In this document: one piece after another, positions 26,227 through 33,708 of the stretch | Position numbering within the stretch: the stretch's first letter is position 1 | Layout of the letters: each line of letters opens with the position of its first letter | Origin: Gemmatimonadaceae bacterium | Lineage (GTDB): Bacteria; Gemmatimonadota; Gemmatimonadetes; Gemmatimonadales; Gemmatimonadaceae | Assembly (NCBI GenBank): GCA_022843265.1 | Contig: JALHNZ010000005.1 | Span: forward strand, 53,183 to 117,182 | Direction: 5' to 3' | Length of the DNA: 64,000 nucleotides | The notes under the pieces: generated by a model | Told to the model about the DNA's origin: nothing | Databases searched by the model: none | Seen by the model: the letters and a program-made list of their open reading frames with translations, nothing else | Program-made: the position numbers and the translations under genes

Positions 26227-27543
26227 GTGACTACTCCTCAGGAATACCGCCCACGTTGGCGGCGTGCAGTTACCATCGCCGCATGCGCGATCGCCACTAC
26301 GTCGTGCGAGCGCGCGGTCAATGCATACGACAGTGAGCCGACAGCGGCGCGCGTGAAAGCGGCTCAGGTGGCCACCAGTGTGCAGCAGCGCTTTGAGCAG
26401 CCAGTGCGCGATTCTCGCTTCGGTTTTGCGCGTATGCGCATCGCCCGATATGCATTGGCTCCCAGCAAAGTTGAAGACGACACCATCTGGACACGACGAG
26501 TTGGCTCCACACGGGAGTTGTCCGCTGCTGGTCGTCTGACGGAGGGTCGCTATCAGTTTACCGCGCGTGCCGTGGTGCCCATGCCCTCTGCGGTGGGCGA
26601 TTCGCGCCACTTCATTGCGCTCGATACGCTCGCAGGCGGCGACCGACGCTGGCGCACGCAGGTTGATCAGGCCATCGGGTCGGCACTGCCGCAAGACATT
26701 GCAGAAGTCTTTGTGGCACTGCTTCGCTCGAGTGAACGATCGGCCGACGCCATACGCACTGATTATCGTCGCACCATGCCACGCACCAGCAGCGCTCTGG
26801 CGCAGCTGGCCACGCTTGATTCCGTGCGCACCACGCGTCTGGCGGATGGCTCAACGCTCGTCGCACTCGGCATCCAGTTGCATCCCGATCGAATCGCGGC
26901 CACGTATCCGGACTTTGCAAAGTTCCTGCGCAAGTATGTGTCACCGTCGCGCTATCGCTACACGCTGCGCGATGAGGCGGTTGTTGGCGTGCACGCGAAC
27001 GACACGTGGTTTGTTGCGGAAGGCGACGATGATCTGGTGACGCTGCGATTCCGTTCGCACAACGGTGTCTTGCAACCGCTCGAAGGTCCGCTGCGCTCAA
27101 GACCCGACACTCTCGCGATTCATGTCGATGCGTCGGCGAAATTCGGACCGTTCACCGTGGGCGTGCGCGATATGCGGGGACGTTTTGTGTTTTTGCAGGG
27201 CGCCAACGAGCGTGGCTGGGACTTCCGGTTTCGCCACCCACCGGACTGGGATCTGCCGCCGATCGCAGGCCGGCTTGTACGGTCGCCGCTGAACCGACCC
27301 TTTGAAGGCAATGGTCTGCACGCGCGTTTGTCGATTCGACGGCTCGCGAACGGTCAATCGGTCATTCATCGCAGCACCGACGTCGCGGTGCGCGAGAGTG
27401 CGGTGGTGCGCTGGCTGGGGAACCTTGGATTTACAGCCATGGATGACTTCGCCGGCCGCGTGGAGCTGCAGGAAGCCCAGTTTATTGCCAGCGCCATGCA
27501 GGCCATGCGGCAAGACCTCGGCGCGGCGTCCACGCCGAAATAA
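26227..27543 (+). CDS. Hypothetical lipoprotein-like protein
   Basis: 438 residues. The N-terminus is basic then hydrophobic (RAVTIAACAIATTSC), reading as a weak lipobox. The rest is beta-rich with repeated RYxF/Y-type strands (YQFTARAVVPMP, YRYTLRDEAVVGVHANDTWFV) and no catalytic motif I recognise. The final region includes WDFRFRHPPDWDLPP. It begins at GTG six bases after a TAGAAT box, with no Shine-Dalgarno, so it may be translated from a leaderless message. It is followed by a hairpin at 27586. Function unknown. Confidence 0.7.
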   Translation: MTTPQEYRPRWRRAVTIAACAIATTSCERAVNAYDSEPTAARVKAAQVATSVQQRFEQPVRDSRFGFARMRIARYALAPSKVEDDTIWTRRVGSTRELSAAGRLTEGRYQFTARAVVPMPSAVGDSRHFIALDTLAGGDRRWRTQVDQAIGSALPQDIAEVFVALLRSSERSADAIRTDYRRTMPRTSSALAQLATLDSVRTTRLADGSTLVALGIQLHPDRIAATYPDFAKFLRKYVSPSRYRYTLRDEAVVGVHANDTWFVAEGDDDLVTLRFRSHNGVLQPLEGPLRSRPDTLAIHVDASAKFGPFTVGVRDMRGRFVFLQGANERGWDFRFRHPPDWDLPPIAGRLVRSPLNRPFEGNGLHARLSIRRLANGQSVIHRSTDVAVRESAVVRWLGNLGFTAMDDFAGRVELQEAQFIASAMQAMRQDLGAASTPK

Positions 27544-27585
27544 CATCACGCGGTGATCCGCCAGACGAGTGCCTGGAAACGAAAT

Positions 27586-27609
27586 CGCCGCAGCCTTCAG
27601 GCTGCGGCG
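27586..27609. terminator. Bidirectional intrinsic terminator-like hairpin
   Basis: CGCCGCAGCC pairs perfectly with GGCTGCGGCG around TTCA. It follows the plus-strand lipoprotein gene; on the minus strand it is followed by ATTTCGTTT, a better T-tract, so it may mainly stop transcription coming from the tRNA-Ala side. Confidence 0.7.
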
Positions 27610-27801
27610 GACGCGGTGGATTCCGTCGAATCTCACCTTCGCGATCCTCATCGTCATAAGGTCGCGGCAGGTGCCTCACACATCGCCATTGGAACTCTCC
27701 GTCCTACCGGACGACGGCGGGCTGCCCTACTTATTTTCTCATAGTACCCGGGCGGTCGCCACGGGTTCCATGCATCGTTTCTGCAACAAACACTACGTTG
27801 A

Positions 27802-27874
27802 TGGAGCTGAGGGGGCTCGAACCCCTGACCTCTGCAATGCGAATGCAGCGCTCTCCCAGCTGAGCTACAGCCCC
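27802..27874 (-). tRNA. tRNA-Ala (anticodon CGC)
   Basis: On the minus strand: acceptor GGGGCTG pairs with CAGCTCC and includes the G3-U70 pair that marks alanine tRNAs, with discriminator A. D arm GTAGCTCAGCTGGGAGAGC, anticodon stem CTGCA/TGCAG with loop TTCGCAT giving anticodon CGC (reads GCG), T arm CAGGGGTTCGAGCCCCCT. CCA is not encoded. It serves GCG codons, common in this GC-rich genome. Upstream it has a TTGACA promoter and a terminator-like hairpin in the leader. Confidence 0.96.
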
Positions 27875-27918
27875 GCTTGGCGAAGCACCGAGGTGCTTTC
27901 CGGCGCGGAACGCCTTCC

Positions 27919-27947
27919 AAAACAAAACCCGCACCGTTGGCGCGGGT
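27919..27947 (-). terminator. Terminator-like hairpin inside the tRNA-Ala leader
   Basis: On the minus strand ACCCGCGCC pairs with GGTGCGGGT (one G-U) around AAC and is followed by TTTGTTTTGG. This is a classic intrinsic terminator shape, but it lies between the tRNA-Ala promoter and the tRNA itself, about 45 bases before the tRNA 5' end. Confidence 0.7.
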
Positions 27948-27962
27948 CGCTCGGATCTGCTC

Positions 27963-27990
27963 AAGCTAGTCTTCGCCACCGTCCTGTCAA
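27963..27990 (-). promoter_or_regulatory. Promoter of tRNA-Ala
   Basis: On the minus strand a perfect TTGACA -35 box, a 16-base spacer and TAGCTT as -10. It is the only good promoter between photolyase and tRNA-Ala and points at the tRNA. The predicted transcript would start about 80 bases before the tRNA 5' end. Confidence 0.6.
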
Positions 27991-28101
27991 GCCAAGGACG
28001 CGCGTGTCCGACAAACGTCACCACACCGGCATCACTGTTTTGCGCCGCGCACCGGGCTTCCCCCGGAACCGCCGCTACGCGCCCCACGTTGCTCCGCCAC
28101 C

Positions 28102-29556
28102 ATGACCCTGCACGCGCTCGACTCGGATTTTGTACGCGACCAGCTCGTGCCGCGTACCACGGATATGAATGGCAAGCGCACGCTGCCCGATGGGGCGTAT
28201 GTGCTCTACTGGATGCAGAGCACGCAGCGTGTCCATGAAAACTGGGCGCTCCGGGCGGCCATCCGCGCGGCCGACAAGGTGAACAAGCCCCTCGTGATTC
28301 ATCAAGGGCTCGATCCTACATACCCACACGCGAGCGATCGTCATTCGCACCACATCCTGCACGCCGCTCGCGAAACGTCAACGTGTGCCGAGCAGGCGGG
28401 GCTGCCGTATCAGTTTGTGCTTCGCCGCACGCGCGACGACGACCGACGCGTGGTCGATCGGCTGGCGGAGCACGCGTTTCTTGTGGTGACCGATCGCTTT
28501 CCGACCGCGGGCGTCGACGAACGCACGCGCCGGTTCGCGGAGCGCGTGGGTTGCCGGGTGCTGGCCGTGGACAGCGCGTGCATTGTGCCATCGGGCGTAT
28601 TGCAGAAGGCCGAATGGGCGGCGCGAACGATTCGTCCGAAACTTGCCAAACTGCGTGACCTATCGCTCGAGCCAGTGGAAGACCGCGCGCCACGTGTGGC
28701 ACTGTCGACGGACGTGCGCGCGATGGTGGACGAGGCGCGACGCGTTGACGCACTCGCACTGGCTGGCATGAGCGACACGGAGATCGCGCAGGCGGTGAGC
28801 GCATGCGACATCGATCACCGCGTGGCGCCGGTCCTCGATTTCGTCCCTGGTGCTGCGGCAGCGGCGGAACGCCTGCGCGTCTTTATCCACGAGCGGTTGC
28901 CGTACTACAATGCACGACGCAACGAAGCGGCCGATGACTTTACCAGTCATCTCTCGCCCGATTTGCACTACGGCCATATTGCTGCAGCCGACGTGGTGCG
29001 CGCTGCGCTCGCGAGCGCTGCCCCCGCAGAAGATGTGCAGGCGTTTGTTGATCAGGTGCTCACGTGGCGCGAACTGAGCTACAACTGGTGTCTGCACACG
29101 CCGAACTTTGATCAGCTGGCCGCCCTGCCCGACTGGATTCAGCGCACCATGCGGGCGCATGACGACGATCCACGTCCGGAGCAGTACACCCTTGAAGAAC
29201 TGGACGAAGCGCGCACCGGCGATCCGCTTTGGAACGCCGCGCAGCGACAGCTCGTGCGCAGCGGCGTGATTCACAACTACGCGCGCATGCTGTGGGGCAA
29301 ACAGATTGTGCGGTGGGCGCCCACGTACGAAGATGCGCGCGCGTGGATGTTTCATCTCAATGACCGCTACGCGCTGGATGGACGTGATCCGAACAGTGTG
29401 GGCGGTATCATGTGGTGCCTGGGGCTGTGGGATCGATCGTGGGGCAACAAACCCATCTGGGGTGGTTTGCGCCCCATGCTCACATCACGCGCGGTGAAAA
29501 AGTTCGACGTGGGGCGATACGTTCGGAAATGGAGCGATGTAAGTTCTCTCGCATGA
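28102..29556 (+). CDS. phr: Class II deoxyribodipyrimidine photolyase
   Basis: 484 residues. It repairs UV-induced cyclobutane pyrimidine dimers in DNA using light and FADH. Class II hallmarks are visible: YVLYWMQSTQRVHENWALR at the N-terminus (antenna domain), the FAD-binding C-terminal region with DQVLTWRELSYNW, and the MLWGKQIVRWAPTYEDA and GGIMWCLGLWDRSWGNKPIW blocks ending in KFDVGRYVRKW. This class is distinct from the E. coli-type class I enzymes. Start ATG with no obvious Shine-Dalgarno. The stop overlaps the next gene by 4 bases (ATGA), so the two are cotranslated. Confidence 0.94.
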   Translation: MTLHALDSDFVRDQLVPRTTDMNGKRTLPDGAYVLYWMQSTQRVHENWALRAAIRAADKVNKPLVIHQGLDPTYPHASDRHSHHILHAARETSTCAEQAGLPYQFVLRRTRDDDRRVVDRLAEHAFLVVTDRFPTAGVDERTRRFAERVGCRVLAVDSACIVPSGVLQKAEWAARTIRPKLAKLRDLSLEPVEDRAPRVALSTDVRAMVDEARRVDALALAGMSDTEIAQAVSACDIDHRVAPVLDFVPGAAAAAERLRVFIHERLPYYNARRNEAADDFTSHLSPDLHYGHIAAADVVRAALASAAPAEDVQAFVDQVLTWRELSYNWCLHTPNFDQLAALPDWIQRTMRAHDDDPRPEQYTLEELDEARTGDPLWNAAQRQLVRSGVIHNYARMLWGKQIVRWAPTYEDARAWMFHLNDRYALDGRDPNSVGGIMWCLGLWDRSWGNKPIWGGLRPMLTSRAVKKFDVGRYVRKWSDVSSLA

Positions 29557-30554
29557 CCGAATCATTGCTTCCAGGGGTATTGCCAACGCTCGCGTCCGTG
29601 CAACAGGCGGCCGACGCATTGTCGCACAAGTTTTCACCTACGCCCATGCGCTACAGCGCGGCGCTGAGTGAACTGGTGAAGGTCCCCGTGTGGCTGAAGC
29701 TGGAGACGGAGCAGCGCACCGGGTCGTTCAAGGTGCGCGGAGCGTACACCGTGTTGCACAGGCTGTCGCCGGAGGAGCGTGCGCGCGGCGTGGTCGCATC
29801 GAGTGCCGGCAATCACGGACTCGGTGTCGCGTGGGCCGCGCATCACTTTGGTGCACCGGCCACGCTGTACGTGCCACATGATGCGCCGCAGGTCAAGAAA
29901 GATGGCATCGCGGCACTTGGCGCAATCGTGGATGATTCCGCCAGCGATTACGACCACGCGATGGTGCTCGCCAAAGCGCACGCCGTGCGTGAAGGCGTGC
30001 TGTTCATCAATCCGTGTCTTGGTGAGGATTTGCTTGCGGGTCAGGGCACGGTCGCGCTGGAAATACTGCAGCAGCGCCCCGACGTCCGTACCGTCATGGT
30101 GTGCGTGGGAGGCGGCGGCCTGCTAGGCGGCGTGGGTGCCGTGCTGCGCGACCTGCGGCCGGACGTGCGCATTGTGGGTGCGCAAAGTGTGCGCACGGCT
30201 GCGATGGCGCGGTCTGTGGCCGCCGGCCATGTGGTCGAGATTGTGTCGGAACGAACGCTGGCCGATGGATTGGCAGGTCAGATCGACGACGACGCGCTGC
30301 ACATTGGACAGCGTTGTCTGGATGAGATCATCACGCTTGAAGAGGAGATGATCGGCGAGAGCATCGCGTGGTTGCACGCGCACGAAGGGCTCACCGTTGA
30401 AGGGGCCGGTAGTGTGACTGTGGCGGCGCTGCTGAATGCGGCGCGCGCTGACAGATCGCTTGGGGACGGCCCCATCGTGGCGATTGTCAGCGGGCGCAAC
30501 ATCGATACCTCACGCCATGTCGCGTTGCTCGAGCGATGGGCGGACGTGGTCTAA
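29553..30554 (+). CDS. PLP-dependent threonine/serine dehydratase
   Basis: 333 residues from the ATG that overlaps the photolyase stop; a longer frame would run through the photolyase gene. The PLP Lys is Lys60 in TGSFKVRGA. SAGNHGLGVAWAAHHFG, the phosphate-cup CVGGGGLLGGVG and the terminal SGRNID are typical of fold-type II dehydratases. No regulatory ACT domain follows, so it resembles catabolic TdcB or serine-racemase-like enzymes rather than biosynthetic IlvA. The likely reaction is L-threonine to 2-oxobutanoate and ammonia; serine is an alternative substrate. Its 3' end overlaps the convergent KGG gene by 45 bases. Confidence 0.9.
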   Translation: MTESLLPGVLPTLASVQQAADALSHKFSPTPMRYSAALSELVKVPVWLKLETEQRTGSFKVRGAYTVLHRLSPEERARGVVASSAGNHGLGVAWAAHHFGAPATLYVPHDAPQVKKDGIAALGAIVDDSASDYDHAMVLAKAHAVREGVLFINPCLGEDLLAGQGTVALEILQQRPDVRTVMVCVGGGGLLGGVGAVLRDLRPDVRIVGAQSVRTAAMARSVAAGHVVEIVSERTLADGLAGQIDDDALHIGQRCLDEIITLEEEMIGESIAWLHAHEGLTVEGAGSVTVAALLNAARADRSLGDGPIVAIVSGRNIDTSRHVALLERWADVV

Positions 30555-30932
30555 GGAAACACTGCTGCTCGCCCGCGGCGGCACGACATCCTGCAGGCGC
30601 ACACCATCGCGCGCCGTATCGATGTCGACTTCGCGTTCAACGGCCACGGCGCGCACACCGGCGCGTTTCGCGGCAGACTCTTTCATGCGGCGAATGCGCG
30701 CCGCCCGCACGGCGGCACTGCGCGATTCACCACCCTCACGACCGATCAACGACATGTGCGAACGGTCCTGACTGATCACCTCTCCACCCTTCCGCCCCGC
30801 CTCTCGCGCTTCTTCAACTGACCAGACGTGCGCCGTGCCTTTGGCGTGCGCGGCACGCCCGCCCTTGGCCGCGATTTCGCGCTGCCGGGCCCGATCCATG
30901 GACGCGAAGCCTCGCTTGCTCTTCCCGGGCAT
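30510..30932 (-). CDS. KGG-motif stress protein
   Basis: 140 residues, rich in Ala, Arg, Lys and Gly. The N-terminal part has two KGG-type repeats: RGFASMDRARQREIAAKGG followed by EEAREAGRKGGE, and then a degenerate SLIGREGGESR. This is the motif of small stress-induced proteins (GsiB/YciG-like). The ATG has a GGAGACTTC Shine-Dalgarno. The C-terminal 55 residues are less conserved-looking and overlap, antisense, the end of the dehydratase gene. Probably a cytoplasmic protectant; mechanism unknown. Confidence 0.8.
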   Translation of the reverse strand: MPGKSKRGFASMDRARQREIAAKGGRAAHAKGTAHVWSVEEAREAGRKGGEVISQDRSHMSLIGREGGESRSAAVRAARIRRMKESAAKRAGVRAVAVEREVDIDTARDGVRLQDVVPPRASSSVSLDHVRPSLEQRDMA

Positions 30933-31064
30933 GAAGTCTCCTTTACGGTTCGCAGTGATGCTGCCGTCGTCGGCAGCGGAAGTTCAGGCGGGGGAGACCC
31001 CTGCCCGCCGTCGATGTTTGTCACACAGGCTCATTGACTATGCAAAGGTCGGGCCGCGACGTCG

Positions 31065-31070
31065 TATATT
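31065..31070 (+). promoter_or_regulatory. -10-like box 6 bases before the RNase Z start
   Basis: TATATT is followed by TTCGGG and the ATG. There is no Shine-Dalgarno, so the mRNA is likely leaderless. A TTGACT lies further upstream but at 25 bases, too far for a standard -35. Confidence 0.5.
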
Positions 31071-31076
31071 TTCGGG

Positions 31077-32030
31077 ATGTCGTTTTCTATTCGTTTTTTA
31101 GGCACGTCGGCCGCGCGTCCGACCATCGAACGCGGCGTTAGCGGGCTCGCCATTGTGCGAGAAGGCGAGACGCTGTTGTTCGACTGTGGAGAGGGAACCC
31201 AGCGTCAAATGATGCGTTACGGCGTGTCGTTCAGCCTCGATGACATCTTTTTTACGCACACCCATTCCGACCATGTGCTCGGATTAACGGGCCTGCTGCG
31301 AACGATGGCGTTACAGGGCCGGACCGAACCGTTACGGTTATGGGGCCCAAGAGGCGCGTCAAAAACGTTGCGTCAATGCATCACACTGGGGGGAGACCAC
31401 CTCACCTACCCGGTCAGTGTGACCGAGATAGATGCGGGCTCAACGCTACAGCGGAAGGGCTATCAGATCGTCACGTTCGCGGTGGATCACGGCCCTGGAC
31501 GGGCCCTCGGATACGCCGTCGAGGAGCATGACAGACTCGGGCGATTCAATCCCGACCTCGCGCGCAGCATGGGTGTGCCCGAAGGGCCCCTGTGGGGCAA
31601 GCTCCACAAAGGAGAGACGGTCACCCTTCCGGACGGACGCCACGTGTCGCCGGCGATGCTGGTTGGTGACGCACGTCGCGGTCGCAAGATCGTGCTGACG
31701 GGTGATACGAGACCGTGCGAGGCGACGATCACCGCCGCCTTTGACGCCGATGTACTGGTGCACGAAGCCACGTTCGCAAACGACGAGGCCGAGCGTGCGG
31801 TGGAGACGGGCCATTCAACGGCCGCCGAGGCCGCCGGCGTGGCGAAAGCAGCCGGCGCCAGGCGTTTGCTGCTCACCCACATCTCCGCGCGGTATTCACG
31901 TGAGACGGACATGCTGGAATCCGAAGCGCGCGCCGTGTTCGCCAACGCGCAGGTTGCGCGCGATGGCATGGAGGTGGTGCTACCGCTGGTCGAGGAGCCA
32001 GCGGCGCACGATCAGGTGTCGCCGCCGTGA
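31077..32030 (+). CDS. rnz: Ribonuclease Z
   Basis: 317 residues. It matures tRNA 3' ends by endonucleolytic cleavage. Both tRNAs in this window lack an encoded CCA, so this enzyme and a CCA-adding enzyme are needed. Metallo-beta-lactamase fold: FTHTHSDHVLGL with His61, His63, Asp65 and His66 as zinc ligands, the exosite-like insertion around residues 160-200, LTGDTRPC, the LVHEATF region and LLTHISARYS. Note THSDH rather than the usual HGDH. The ATG is preceded by a TATATT box at 6 bases and no Shine-Dalgarno. Its end overlaps the convergent thioesterase gene by 19 bases. Confidence 0.93.
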   Translation: MSFSIRFLGTSAARPTIERGVSGLAIVREGETLLFDCGEGTQRQMMRYGVSFSLDDIFFTHTHSDHVLGLTGLLRTMALQGRTEPLRLWGPRGASKTLRQCITLGGDHLTYPVSVTEIDAGSTLQRKGYQIVTFAVDHGPGRALGYAVEEHDRLGRFNPDLARSMGVPEGPLWGKLHKGETVTLPDGRHVSPAMLVGDARRGRKIVLTGDTRPCEATITAAFDADVLVHEATFANDEAERAVETGHSTAAEAAGVAKAAGARRLLLTHISARYSRETDMLESEARAVFANAQVARDGMEVVLPLVEEPAAHDQVSPP

Positions 32031-32512
32031 CGGGCTTCGGCCTGACGTTCTTCGAGGCGCCGACGGCGTCTGGCCTGCGCGGCCGCGTACCGACGCTCTT
32101 CAGCCGGTGATTGCGGTAGCACGGGCGGCACGGGCACGGGCCGACCATTGCGATCAATCGACACGAACGTGAGGTAGCAGGTGTTGGTGTGCCGGCGAAT
32201 GCCCGAGATCAGATCCTCGGCTTCCACGCGCACGCCAACTTCCATGCTCGTATTGCCCGCAAAGTTCACCGACGCGAAACACGATACGAGTTCACCCACG
32301 TGAATGGGTTCTTTGAAATCAACGCGATCGATCGATGCGGTGACGCAGTTCGCGCGCGCGTGCCGGAACGCCGCCACGGCGGCGGCTTTGTCGACCATCG
32401 CCATGATCGCGCCGCCGAAGACATGGCCCAGGATATTTGCGTCCTGCGGCATGATGAGTTCGCTGGAAATATGCGCGCTGTCGGAGACAGGTCGTGCCTG
32501 ACGTGTACTCAC
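32012..32512 (-). CDS. Acyl-CoA thioesterase (hotdog fold)
   Basis: 166 residues. Hotdog-domain features: MPQDANILGHVFGGAIMAMVDKAAAVAAFRHA with the catalytic-type Asn/His and Asp, FKEPIHVGELVSCFASV and SMEVGVRVEAEDL. This corresponds to YciA/Acot-type enzymes that hydrolyse acyl-CoA thioesters. The last 30 residues are Arg-rich and unrelated. It is the last gene of a five-gene minus-strand operon and its GTG start overlaps the upstream stop (GTGA). Substrate chain length is not inferable. Confidence 0.88.
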   Translation of the reverse strand: MSTRQARPVSDSAHISSELIMPQDANILGHVFGGAIMAMVDKAAAVAAFRHARANCVTASIDRVDFKEPIHVGELVSCFASVNFAGNTSMEVGVRVEAEDLISGIRRHTNTCYLTFVSIDRNGRPVPVPPVLPQSPAEERRYAAAQARRRRRLEERQAEARHGGDT

Positions 32513-33708
32513 GGAAAACTCGTCTGAAGGAAAAGAGACCAGCGATTCAATCGCGGTAACGGCACACGCAGCGCGCGCGTGGCGAAGGGATCGTCGGCGG
32601 ATGCCTTTTCAAAGGTGCGGAGCAGCGCGGCGCGCATGTCTTCCGTAAACGTATCAGCCGTGAGCGACATGAACTGATACGCCGGCATGGGCACCACCGC
32701 GATCGGCCACGGGCGAGCGTTGGCCGTATCCGCCATGAGCGAGAGCGCGAGCACCGTGCGCGACGAATCAACGGTACCTGACACGGCGTACGCGCCGTGC
32801 GTCCAGCGCACCTGCAGCGAATCGGCCGACCACACGGGGATGGTGCGGCGCACCTCCGCCCACCACGCGGGCGATTCAGGAAACGCGATGGGTGGCACCA
32901 GCAACTCCAGCGATTCGCCCTCTGCGTTTACGCCCGCCACATGAAATACAACCGCCGGTGCACCCGCAATATCCGTAATGCTGAACGCGGCGGGATCGAA
33001 GGAAAACGTATGGAGCGTAGACCGCGCTTCCGCCGCGCGCTCGTCGGTGGCCGTTCGCACCACGCTCAACATGGTGTCCAGCGCGGCCCGTCCCAACGCT
33101 TCCACACGTTGTGCGTGCTCCGCAGGCATCAGCGAATCGAGCGTCGCCCGCGCACCACTCACAATATCGACCACACCGCGTCGGCGTTCATGCTGGTGAG
33201 GGTCGGCGCCCACCACATCGATATCGATCGCGTGCGCCCAACTCACCCATCGACCGTGCACATCAATCACCTCGATAAAATCAGCGGCCGATGACTCGGG
33301 TTCGGGCGCGTCTTCATCGCTCGCATTGATCGGTGTTTCATCGGGATTGGCAGACATCCACCGGGCCATGGCCTGCGCGACGGCTTCGTCGGCGTAGAGC
33401 ATCGTGGAGTCGGACCGGGCGACGGGATATCCGAAAAGACGCTCGCGCACAAACTCGGCGTCAAAAAAATCAATGATCTCTTCAACAATGCTCAGCTTGT
33501 GAAACTGCAGCCCGTCGCGCGTGAGCAAAATTGGCGCACTGCGCACGCGCAGTCCGTCGCTGCTGCTACGGATCCAGTACGTGGAGTCGCCGGCCGACAC
33601 GAGAAACTCGGCCTGCGGTGGTACAGCAGCAACAGGTGCACGGTCAGCGCACGCCGCGCCGAGCAACAGTGCGACCACACTCGCCGCCGCAACTCGCGTA
33701 CGCGTCAC
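32509..33708 (-). CDS. Hypothetical lipoprotein
   Basis: 399 residues. A signal sequence ending in LLGAAC (lipobox) is clear. The mature part has an acidic stretch (NASDEDAPEPESSAADFIEV) and a C-terminal half with WAEVRRTIPVWS and AVVPMPAYQF. I recognise no family, though the overall two-domain layout recalls periplasmic DUF3298/RsiV-type proteins. It overlaps the genes on both sides by 4 bases, so it is cotranslated in the operon. Function unknown. Confidence 0.7.
   Translation of the reverse strand: MTRTRVAAASVVALLLGAACADRAPVAAVPPQAEFLVSAGDSTYWIRSSSDGLRVRSAPILLTRDGLQFHKLSIVEEIIDFFDAEFVRERLFGYPVARSDSTMLYADEAVAQAMARWMSANPDETPINASDEDAPEPESSAADFIEVIDVHGRWVSWAHAIDIDVVGADPHQHERRRGVVDIVSGARATLDSLMPAEHAQRVEALGRAALDTMLSVVRTATDERAAEARSTLHTFSFDPAAFSITDIAGAPAVVFHVAGVNAEGESLELLVPPIAFPESPAWWAEVRRTIPVWSADSLQVRWTHGAYAVSGTVDSSRTVLALSLMADTANARPWPIAVVPMPAYQFMSLTADTFTEDMRAALLRTFEKASADDPFATRALRVPLPRLNRWSLFLQTSFP

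Noticed and set aside
27097..27657. 186-codon minus-strand frame over the end of the lipoprotein gene
   Set aside because: Antisense to the lipoprotein gene and crosses the terminator hairpin at 27586; no motif.
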